A stretch of 21,974 nt of DNA from CAYZYO01 sp964482585. Lineage in GTDB: Bacteria; Bacillota; Syntrophomonadia; Syntrophomonadales; Syntrophomonadaceae. A model generated the notes under the pieces. It made no database searches and was not told where the DNA came from. It was given only the letters and a program-made list of their open reading frames with translations. The stretch is taken from the NCBI GenBank assembly GCA_964482585.1, contig CAYZYO010000025.1, positions 1-21,974 of the forward strand, written 5' to 3'. Shown piece by piece: positions 7,323 through 13,309 of the stretch; position 1 is the first letter of the stretch, and every line of letters begins with the position of its first letter. The position numbers and the translations under genes are program-made.

Positions 7323-8426
7323 CTATCCCTCCAGAATAGTTTTAAGGCCATTAATAAAACGAATATTTTCATCTTTGCTGCCAATAGTAACGCGAATATA
7401 AGTAGAATACCCGAAGATATCCCCGGTTCTAACAATTATCCCTTTTTGAAGGAGTTTTTTAAAAACCTCCTGGCAGTCCTTTTGAACATCTACAAAAATA
7501 AAATTGGCTTCGGTTTCAACATATATAAGTCCCATTTTATTAAATTCTCCATATAGAAACTGTTTTCCTAAAGAATTTACTTTTTTACTCTCTTCAACAT
7601 GTTCAAAATCATCAAGTCCAGCAGCAGCACCCTTTTGAGCCAACATATTAACATTAAAGGGTTCCATTACCCGTTCCACCGCCTGAGCAATATCTACAGT
7701 TGTTAAACCATAACCAATCCTTAAGGCAGCAAGTCCATAAATCTTAGAAAAAGTCCTCATTACAATAACGTTTTTACCTTGATTAATATAATCTAAACTC
7801 CTGGGGAAACCAGAATTTTCAACATATTCAACATAGGCCTCGTCAATAATTACCAGTATATCCTCTGGCACCTGGGCCATGAACTCATCCATTTCATCAG
7901 CATCAACTATAGTTCCAGTGGGATTATTAGGATTACATATAAATATAATCTTGGTCTTTTCAGTTACCGCTGCCAGCATCGCTTCCAGATCATGTTTAAA
8001 ATCTACCAGAGGGATACTCTTACATTCGGCCCCCATTATCTTGGCGGTAAATTCATATTCGGAAAAAGAAGGATCGGCAAAGATAACTTCATCTCCCCTG
8101 TTCAAAAAGGTTTCAGCAACCAGCTTTAAAAGTTCGTCAGAACCATTTCCTATTAATATTCCTTCTTTTTTAATCCCGGTTACTGATGCTAGCTTTTCTT
8201 TAAGATAATAACAGTTACTGTCAGGATACAAGTGAAGTTCATCCAAACTTTTTTTAATCGTCTTCACTGCTTTGGGTGAAGAACCCAGGGGATTTTCATT
8301 TGAAGCCAGCTTTATAATATCCTTTAATCCCAATTCTCTTTTAACCTCTTCTATTGGCTTACCTGGCACATAAGGATTAATATTAAATATCTCCTGCCTG
8401 GCCCTATCTTTTATAAAATTATTCAT
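7323..8426 (-). CDS. hisC: HisC-type aminotransferase (histidinol-phosphate / aromatic)
   Basis: Fold-type I PLP enzyme, 367 residues, of the histidinol-phosphate aminotransferase family. Landmarks: LASNENPLGSSP near 40-51, CNPNNPTGT near 164-172, D195 in IIDEAYVEY, and the Schiff-base lysine K228 in TFSKIYGLAALRIGYG. ATG with AGGAGG 8 nt upstream. No other histidine genes are present. Members outside his operons often use aromatic amino acids, and here yyaC and the ior genes follow on the same strand, so transamination of Phe/Tyr/Trp to the keto acids used by IorAB is a reasonable inference. The histidine role cannot be excluded, since many Bacillota carry scattered hisC copies. Confidence 0.88.
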   Translation of the reverse strand: MNNFIKDRARQEIFNINPYVPGKPIEEVKRELGLKDIIKLASNENPLGSSPKAVKTIKKSLDELHLYPDSNCYYLKEKLASVTGIKKEGILIGNGSDELLKLVAETFLNRGDEVIFADPSFSEYEFTAKIMGAECKSIPLVDFKHDLEAMLAAVTEKTKIIFICNPNNPTGTIVDADEMDEFMAQVPEDILVIIDEAYVEYVENSGFPRSLDYINQGKNVIVMRTFSKIYGLAALRIGYGLTTVDIAQAVERVMEPFNVNMLAQKGAAAGLDDFEHVEESKKVNSLGKQFLYGEFNKMGLIYVETEANFIFVDVQKDCQEVFKKLLQKGIIVRTGDIFGYSTYIRVTIGSKDENIRFINGLKTILEG

Positions 8427-8520
8427 CTCAGGTACCTCCTAGCTAAAATTTATTTCATTGATATTTTTTTGATTTAGGATTCTACATATTTGATTAGTTA
8501 GAAAATTACCTTTTTCATTT

Positions 8521-8617
8521 ATGGTTGTGCCTTGTAGGCATGGTAGGTTCCACTGCTTACATCGTAGAGGAGGCTTTAATCTCTGGCTAGTCGGGAAAAC
8601 TGAAGTCTTCTCTACAG
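8521..8617. repeat. R3 element and decayed R1 element (copy D)
   Basis: R3 (GGTTGTGCCTTGTAGGCATGG, with a GCC-TTGTA-GGC dyad) spans 8521-8549. It is followed by a decayed R1 with left arm TCGTAGAGGAGGCTTTAATC (about 8562-8582) and right arm ..ACTGAAGTCTTCTCTACAG (about 8593-8617). These lie in the 452-bp stretch between hisC and speE. An open frame crosses the block but is repeat-derived. The remainder of the stretch holds only the small ORF at 8703-8792. Confidence 0.65.
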
Positions 8618-8702
8618 TGCATAAATACTCCTTTTCGCAGTAATCCTCAATTAAAACAAAATGCTGACATCCAGGAAAAACCTGCTGCCAACAAAACATT
8701 CA

Positions 8703-8792
8703 TCAACTGTAATTTGGTATCATTTTATTATAAGAAACCAAACCCCAAATAATATTAATAAACGATAATACTAAAACTACCTTAAGCAGCAT
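8703..8792 (-). CDS. Possible 29-residue single-pass membrane peptide
   Basis: A short open frame encodes 29 residues: MLLKVVLVLSFINIIWGL followed by VSYNKMIPNYS. Most of it is a single hydrophobic helix, with a short polar C-terminus. The ATG at 8792 is preceded by GGGAGG with 8-nt spacing, as good as the ribosome sites of the neighbouring genes. It lies 86 bp downstream of the speE stop on the same strand, so it could be the last gene of the helicase-speE operon. No family is recognised. Its size means chance cannot be excluded; the ribosome site and membrane character are the only support. Confidence 0.42.
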   Translation of the reverse strand: MLLKVVLVLSFINIIWGLVSYNKMIPNYS

Positions 8793-8878
8793 CCGGCCAT
8801 CCTCCCATGCAACAATACTACTGCATTATCCTCTATACTCCGTAATCTAAAGGCTCTACTTTAATCAATAAAACCATA

Positions 8879-9709
8879 CTACTTCAACATTTCCCTTATA
8901 AAAAACGGCAAATAAAACGCAGAAGTGTGAATATAATTACTATAGTATTTTAACCCAGAAAACTCTGTCCTGTCACTACCCAATTTAAGTGGATCATATT
9001 TTTTACTCCCCATAGTAAAAGACCAGGGCCCACTTACGTAAGTAGGTACTGCTGCCAGGTATACATACGTATTAGGAAAAACCTCACTAATGTTTTTATT
9101 TACAAATTTAAAAATATCCTGATAAAAGATAGGAGATTCTGATTGAACTACCAGCAATCCGGCATCATCCAGAATATTATATATATCCTGGTAAAACTCC
9201 CTGCTGAATAATTGAACCGCCGGGCCTACCGGATCAGAAGAATCAACAATTACTATATCGTATTTATGCCTGGTATTTCTTACATATTTAACACCATCTT
9301 TTACAAGAAGCGTCAGCCTGGGATCATTAAAGGCACATGCTAACGAAGGAAAATATTTCTTACTGTTTTCAATAACCCTTTCATCAATCTCTACCATGTG
9401 GATTGTCTTTACCCTTTTATATCTAGCAACTTCTCTTAAAGTTCCCCCATCTCCTCCACCTATGATTAAAACATTCTCAGGATTAGGATGGGTATTCATA
9501 GCAGGGTGAACAATCATCTCGTGATAAATAAACTCATCTTTCTCAGTTGTTTGCAATGCATCATCCAGTATAAGCGCTCTGCCCCATTCTTCTGTCTCTA
9601 CAACTGACAGCTTCTGGTATTTTGTTTGTTCACTATGAAGTATAGAATTTATTCTCCATTTAACTTCATAACCCGGTGTATGGCTCTCATGAAACCAAAA
9701 TTTGCTCAA
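8879..9709 (-). CDS. speE: Spermidine synthase (polyamine aminopropyltransferase)
   Basis: Transfers an aminopropyl group from decarboxylated S-adenosylmethionine to putrescine; cytosolic. At 276 residues it has the usual length. The family core is intact: YHEMIVHPAMNTHP, the nucleotide-binding loop IIGGGDGGTLREV, VEIDERVIE, and the catalytic DSSDPVGPAVQLF followed by YQDIYNILDDAGLLVVQSESP. The start is TTG with AGGAGG 9 nt upstream. The preceding 100-residue gene ends 38 bp upstream, so it probably shares the transcript with the replication genes. No S-adenosylmethionine decarboxylase (speD) lies in the window. Confidence 0.95.
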   Translation of the reverse strand: MSKFWFHESHTPGYEVKWRINSILHSEQTKYQKLSVVETEEWGRALILDDALQTTEKDEFIYHEMIVHPAMNTHPNPENVLIIGGGDGGTLREVARYKRVKTIHMVEIDERVIENSKKYFPSLACAFNDPRLTLLVKDGVKYVRNTRHKYDIVIVDSSDPVGPAVQLFSREFYQDIYNILDDAGLLVVQSESPIFYQDIFKFVNKNISEVFPNTYVYLAAVPTYVSGPWSFTMGSKKYDPLKLGSDRTEFSGLKYYSNYIHTSAFYLPFFIREMLK

Positions 9710-9747
9710 TATAATAAACCTCCTAATAGCACTTGTTAAAAAAAGCT

Positions 9748-10050
9748 TTAGTTTTGAAGCAGTTCTTTAATAAGTTCTTCTTTAGAAGTTAATGAATCTG
9801 TGTCATTAAAATCAATAGTTAATAAGGTTTCTTTTATTATCTGGTTAATTTCCATACCTTTATCTGCATTAATCCATTCTTTTAAGACATTAATTAAACC
9901 AGTACTGTCCTTTTTTATTATTACTGATTCCAAAATATTTAATAGGAAATGCATTTCCGGTTCATTTATTTGCTCTTTAAAATATAGATCAGCTATAAGA
10001 CTTGCAGTTTCATCATAAATCTTATATTTATACTGATCATTATTAAACAC
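9748..10050 (-). CDS. Small acidic hypothetical protein after the DnaB-like helicase
   Basis: Not a recognised family. One hundred residues, acidic and predicted almost entirely helical, with an unusual wealth of Ile and Leu (FLLNILESVIIKK, INQIIKETLLTI). The start is GTG, and its ribosome site AAAGGGG overlaps the last codons of the helicase gene; only 5 bp separate the helicase stop from this start, so the two are almost certainly translationally coupled. No signal peptide or cysteine pair is present. A small partner of the helicase, such as a loader, adaptor or inhibitor, would fit the arrangement, but this is inference. Confidence 0.7.
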   Translation of the reverse strand: MFNNDQYKYKIYDETASLIADLYFKEQINEPEMHFLLNILESVIIKKDSTGLINVLKEWINADKGMEINQIIKETLLTIDFNDTDSLTSKEELIKELLQN

Positions 10051-10055
10051 CAGTA

Positions 10056-11417
10056 TTATCCCCTTTCAGCATCTTTCATTAACTGTCTTTGTAAATCAAA
10101 TTGAATCGGCATCCTGACTCCGCTTCTGCCATCCCGGTTTTTTTCAACATATATATAATAGTTGGGATTAATGTATTTTTTTAATTCCTCGTTCTCTTCT
10201 AATTCATCCCTGGGAATAGGACTTAGTTTAAGCATAAGATCACATTCATTCTTCATCCGTTTAGCTCCTTGTAAGGTCCCATCAGGATTAAGCTGAACTA
10301 AACACATTATAGCAATTTTTAGATTCTGGGCCAGCATTTTTTGAGTTTTTACTATCTTCTCAAGTATCTGCCATTCCTGTAATTTCGGATCATATTTATC
10401 CATTCTCCCTATATAGTCAATAATCATCATATCGATGCTTTTCTGAGCTTTAAATTTACGGGCGACCGAAATGGTTTTCTCTGGTGTGAGATTAGGACAG
10501 GGATAAGAATAGAAACCGCTTTCCCTTAAACTGGAATATCCATTAAATATAATTGATAATTCGGTTTCACTAATATCACCACTGCGAACCCGGTCATGCT
10601 CTACCCCTGACAATATCGATCCCCAGCGTAAAGCTATCTGTTCTCTGCTCATTTCCGTATTTAGATAAAGAATATTCTTTTTGAATTCTACTGCCACTGC
10701 CTTAGCAGTATTCAAAGCAAATGCCGTTTTCCCATGTCCTGTTTGCGCCCCTAAAATAATTAAATCGCCAGCTTTATACCCCAGGGTTAAGTGATTTAAA
10801 TTTTCAAAACCGGTAGGCAGTCCATCAAGAGGAATAATCCCTTTGTGTTCTTCTTTGATTTCCTTGTATCTAAGAAACCTGCGTTCTACTTCACTATAGC
10901 CAACATTGGCCATATCTGATGGGGTATCAATCCGGTCATCAATTTCCAGGGCAGTAAGATTAGTTAATTCTTCTTCTGCAGCCATTAATATTTGTTCAAC
11001 ATCATAATCCTTTTTTTCGTAAATAACCTGGTAGCTTTTTCTCAAAAATTCATCAAATTTACGGAGCCTTGCCTTGTCTTTTACTTTAGTTATCCAGTAT
11101 TTGATATTATCAACATCTATGTAATGCTCTGCAATATACTTGAGTTCTTCGATATCTTCCGGATTATTCAATACTCCCAGATTATGTCCCTCTTTAATTA
11201 ATTCAACATATGTTGGACGTATCTCCCTTTCAAATAGACTGCAGGTTAAATCAAAAATAATCACATGCCGGGGTAAATAAAAGTCTCCAGCACTAAGTAA
11301 ATTATAAGCCTCTATACATGCATCTTCTGAATGAAACATTGATGATAAAACCCGCCGCTCACTTTCAAGATCATACAAAAGCTCATGTTTTACGTCATTT
11401 CTAATTTCTAAGCTCAT
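10056..11417 (-). CDS. DnaB-like replicative helicase
   Basis: RecA-fold hexameric helicase of the DnaB family, 453 residues from the preferred start. An N-terminal helical domain (about 10-100: SERRVLSSMFHSED..., resembling the DnaB N domain) is followed by a linker and the RecA core. Walker A is GAQTGHGKT (about 223-231), Walker B is MMIIDYIGRM (about 331-339), then VQLN (about 374-377) and an arginine-rich KNRDGRSG (about 426-433). Walker A differs from the usual ARPSMGKT of chromosomal DnaB. The ATG at 11417 has GGAG 7 nt upstream; the in-frame GTG at 11444 has none. A DnaD-like gene lies upstream with a repeat-filled 384-bp gap, and a coupled small gene lies downstream. It could be the main replicative helicase or a specialised second copy. 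Confidence 0.88.
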   Translation of the reverse strand: MSLEIRNDVKHELLYDLESERRVLSSMFHSEDACIEAYNLLSAGDFYLPRHVIIFDLTCSLFEREIRPTYVELIKEGHNLGVLNNPEDIEELKYIAEHYIDVDNIKYWITKVKDKARLRKFDEFLRKSYQVIYEKKDYDVEQILMAAEEELTNLTALEIDDRIDTPSDMANVGYSEVERRFLRYKEIKEEHKGIIPLDGLPTGFENLNHLTLGYKAGDLIILGAQTGHGKTAFALNTAKAVAVEFKKNILYLNTEMSREQIALRWGSILSGVEHDRVRSGDISETELSIIFNGYSSLRESGFYSYPCPNLTPEKTISVARKFKAQKSIDMMIIDYIGRMDKYDPKLQEWQILEKIVKTQKMLAQNLKIAIMCLVQLNPDGTLQGAKRMKNECDLMLKLSPIPRDELEENEELKKYINPNYYIYVEKNRDGRSGVRMPIQFDLQRQLMKDAERG

Positions 11418-11454
11418 TAACAATCTCCATCTTAAATTCTTCACAATTAGATAA

Positions 11455-11523
11455 ATTGCATATTCAAAACTTCATTCTAAGCATCAACAAATAACCTCTA
11501 GATCCATCGGCTGGACTCAGGAT
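11455..11523. repeat. R2 dispersed inverted repeat (copy 3)
   Basis: ATTGCATATTCAAAACTTC leads into ATTCTAAGCATCAACAAATA.. (11474-11499), which is followed at once by AGATCCATCGGCTGGACTCA.. (11500-11523). The two arms are imperfect inverted copies, as in copy 1 near 2070-2154, but here the spacer is gone. Confidence 0.6.
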
Positions 11524-11559
11524 GAGATTGCGAAAAGACAAGCTATTTACCTGATAGAA

Positions 11560-11633
11560 CTGTAGAGGCGACTTCAGTCGCCACCCTTTCATCCTGAATT
11601 GCCCCCGGCCGGCGACTGAAGTCGCCTCTACGG
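11560..11633. repeat. R1 inverted-repeat element (copy E, best preserved)
   Basis: Left arm 11560-11582 and right arm 11611-11633 are inverted repeats matching at 22 of 23 positions. Each arm contains its own hairpin: GGCGACTTCAGTCGCC on the left, GGCGACTGAAGTCGCC on the right, flanked by TAGAG and CTCTA. The 28-nt spacer carries CCCTTTCATCCTGAATT, as in copy B. The sequence can therefore form one long hairpin or two short ones. It lies between the helicase and DnaD-like genes. Confidence 0.9.
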
Positions 11634-11681
11634 GATAAGATACGGTACAATATAAGAATTAAGAATTAACTGCAGAGTTAA

Positions 11682-11711
11682 GTGGTTGTGTCCTCCGGTC
11701 GTGGTGATTGT
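11682..11711. repeat. R3 element (third copy)
   Basis: GTGGTTGTGTCCTCCGGTCG followed by TGGTGATTG is a diverged copy of the R3 motif at 2492-2522 and 8521-8549. It lies 48 bp beyond R1 copy E, in the same order and orientation as in the gap near 2359-2522. The remaining sequence up to 11801 shows no gene. Confidence 0.5.
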
Positions 11712-11801
11712 TTCCGGTGTCTGTCTGCATCTTATAATCCACACCTATACCCCCCCCTGACCAACAGCAAAATCCCTTGATGTTTAAACCTCTCTGTTTA
11801 C

Positions 11802-12944
11802 CTATTTCGACTTGTTTGGCACCACAAATATTTCGTATTCTTCATCAGAACTCTTTCCTGCCAGCTGTTTCTGTACCCCATTATTTGACTTCTGTTTTTT
11901 ATTGCGCATTTTAAAATTACTAATCTCTTTTTCTACTTCTTCAACTTGATGTATCTCTTTACTCATCCAGTCATGTAATACACTATCTATGTATTCAAGT
12001 CCGCCATTTTTAGTATGGCGGCACATTAATTCGCCTGCTTTCATGATCATTTTATGAGAAAAATTCCAATCAAAACGCCATTTATAATAGGCCTTTTTTC
12101 GTGCTTCAGCATTCATATCAATCCCGGTAAAATCACCGAATTCCGCTATATCAGGATCAAACCTTTTGAACTTCCATGCCCGGTTTTTATCACTATCAAC
12201 ATATTGTTTAAAATATAAATCTAATCCTTCAACTGTTTTTATTGCGTATTGTTTTAGGTCAGCCGCTATTCTACTGATATCATGAGGATTAAAAATATTG
12301 CGCTCAAAACTTAATTCCAGCATACAAAGTAAGAATTCGGGAGTAAAAGCCATATCACTTAACCAGACTTTTAACTCCTTAGCCATTTTAGCACTCATAA
12401 GATTTCCGGTTTTCCTCGAAATAAAATCTGCTACCTTTTTGTAATTAGCATCTAATAAATACGGATTATTATCTTGAATAATACGTTTATTCTTCTCTTC
12501 TTCGAGCTCTAGCTGTAACTGTTCAATTTTACTGCGGAATTCCTTTACCAGTTTTTCGATTTCGGTTTTGTCGGTTTTAGATTTAGATGTTTCTCCATTA
12601 TCCCTGGTAATAAAAAATTCCAATTTTATAAACAGAGGTTCTAAATATACTTCTTTATCATTTTTGACAGCGTTTATTTCTATTATAGAAAGCCTTTTTA
12701 ACCGGTTTAACCTTCTAGACAGTTTTTGTTTAGTTAAAAAGGGACAATATTGAAGTATTTGTTCAATAGTAACTCCAGATTGTAAAAAGGGTTTACTCTT
12801 TTGAAAAGTATATAGAAGTGTAGAAAGTACTCCTATATCCTCTAGTTCAAGTTCAAGTTCTTTAGCATAATTGAATAATACTCCTGGTATATTAACATAA
12901 CCAAAACGATATATCTCCATCCAGGTACGATTCTGTTGCATCAT
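11802..12944 (-). CDS. DnaD-like primosomal / replication-initiation protein
   Basis: A 380-residue protein (from ATG 12944) with the layout of DnaD/DnaB_2 primosome proteins, which in Bacillota help load the replicative helicase. An N-terminal winged-helix region covers about residues 5-110 (FTKQK-type recognition helix LTKQKLSRRLNRLKRLSII). A charged coiled coil follows at about 120-155 (EIEKLVKEFRSKIEQLQLELEEEKNK). A C-terminal DnaD-type motif lies at about 283-330 (YYKWRFDWNFSHKMIMKAGE...GLEYIDSVLHDW). The tail is basic. I prefer ATG 12944 (or 12941) with AAAGG/AGGG upstream; the in-frame ATG at 12965 sits only a few bases from the predicted transcription start. The DnaB-like helicase is downstream, supporting the role. 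Confidence 0.78.
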   Translation of the reverse strand: MMQQNRTWMEIYRFGYVNIPGVLFNYAKELELELEDIGVLSTLLYTFQKSKPFLQSGVTIEQILQYCPFLTKQKLSRRLNRLKRLSIIEINAVKNDKEVYLEPLFIKLEFFITRDNGETSKSKTDKTEIEKLVKEFRSKIEQLQLELEEEKNKRIIQDNNPYLLDANYKKVADFISRKTGNLMSAKMAKELKVWLSDMAFTPEFLLCMLELSFERNIFNPHDISRIAADLKQYAIKTVEGLDLYFKQYVDSDKNRAWKFKRFDPDIAEFGDFTGIDMNAEARKKAYYKWRFDWNFSHKMIMKAGELMCRHTKNGGLEYIDSVLHDWMSKEIHQVEEVEKEISNFKMRNKKQKSNNGVQKQLAGKSSDEEYEIFVVPNKSK

Positions 12945-12975
12945 CTTCCCTACCTTTAACAACATAAGTAAGGAG

Positions 12976-13005
12976 ATTATATCATTTAAAATCTAATACC
13001 AACAA
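12976..13005 (-). promoter_or_regulatory. Sigma-A-type promoter of the DnaD-like gene
   Basis: On the minus strand TTGTTG (13005-13000) and a perfect TATAAT (12981-12976) are separated by 18 bp. Transcription would begin near 12969, leaving a leader of about 25 nt before ATG 12944. This supports the shorter gene start. Confidence 0.6.
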
Positions 13006-13115
13006 TATGAAAAATAGCATTTTAAGACAGGCATTTTTTATTATCACTTGAATAATCATTATAGCTAGTACAAAGGTAGTATTTTAAAATTCTTTATGAT
13101 TAGTACTAATAAAAA

Positions 13116-13198
13116 AATAAGCACTTAACGCAGTCACCTTACCGGACAGAACCGTAGAAAGAACCGTAGAAAGAACCGTAGAGGCGACTTCAGTCGCC
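13116..13198. repeat. R1 left arm with triplicated 12-mer (copy F)
   Basis: The unit GAACCGTAGAAA occurs at 13149-13160 and 13161-13172 and as GAACCGTAGAGG at 13173-13184. The last unit runs into the R1 arm 13176-13198 with its GGCGACTTCAGTCGCC hairpin. The preceding flank with CCTTACCGGACAGAACCGTAG is shared with copy B near 2306-2345. The right arm is missing and is replaced by the octamer array that follows. Confidence 0.8.
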
Positions 13199-13205
13199 CC
13201 TCCCA

Positions 13206-13267
13206 TTCCAACTTTCCAACTTTCCAACTTTCCAACTTTCCAACTTTCCAACTTTCCAACTTTCCAA
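13206..13267. repeat. Tandem octamer array (TTCCAACT)7
   Basis: Seven exact, uninterrupted copies of TTCCAACT (13206-13261) plus a partial TTCCAA. Because the unit is 8 nt, each reading frame repeats every 24 nt and stays open; the minus strand reads as the eight-residue period GKLESWKV. The array directly follows an R1 hairpin, as do the GACCAACT arrays at 49-96 and 4050-4096. Perfect identity suggests recent expansion or active homogenisation. Confidence 0.95.
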
Positions 13268-13293
13268 AAAAAAATAACCGAACACAGTTCGGT
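13266..13293 (-). terminator. Terminator of the beta-CASP nuclease gene
   Basis: On the minus strand ACCGAAC-TGT-GTTCGGT forms a 7-bp stem with a 3-nt loop (plus 13277-13293), followed by TA and nine T residues (plus 13266-13274). It lies 16 bp past the stop codon of the nuclease gene. The T-tract runs straight into the octamer array. Confidence 0.85.
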
Positions 13294-13309
13294 CGGAGTG
13301 TATATCACA

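Noticed and set aside
8439..8699. 86-codon open frame on the minus strand between hisC and speE
   Set aside because: It runs across the R3 and R1 copy D repeats, has no ribosome site and its sequence is explained by the repeats.
13206..13267. CRISPR array
   Set aside because: Units are 8 nt with no spacers; this is a simple tandem repeat, and no cas genes are present.
13084..13308. 74-codon open frame with repeated GKLESWKV peptide
   Set aside because: The peptide is simply the translation of the TTCCAACT octamer array, which stays open in every frame; no ribosome site, and it spans a terminator.
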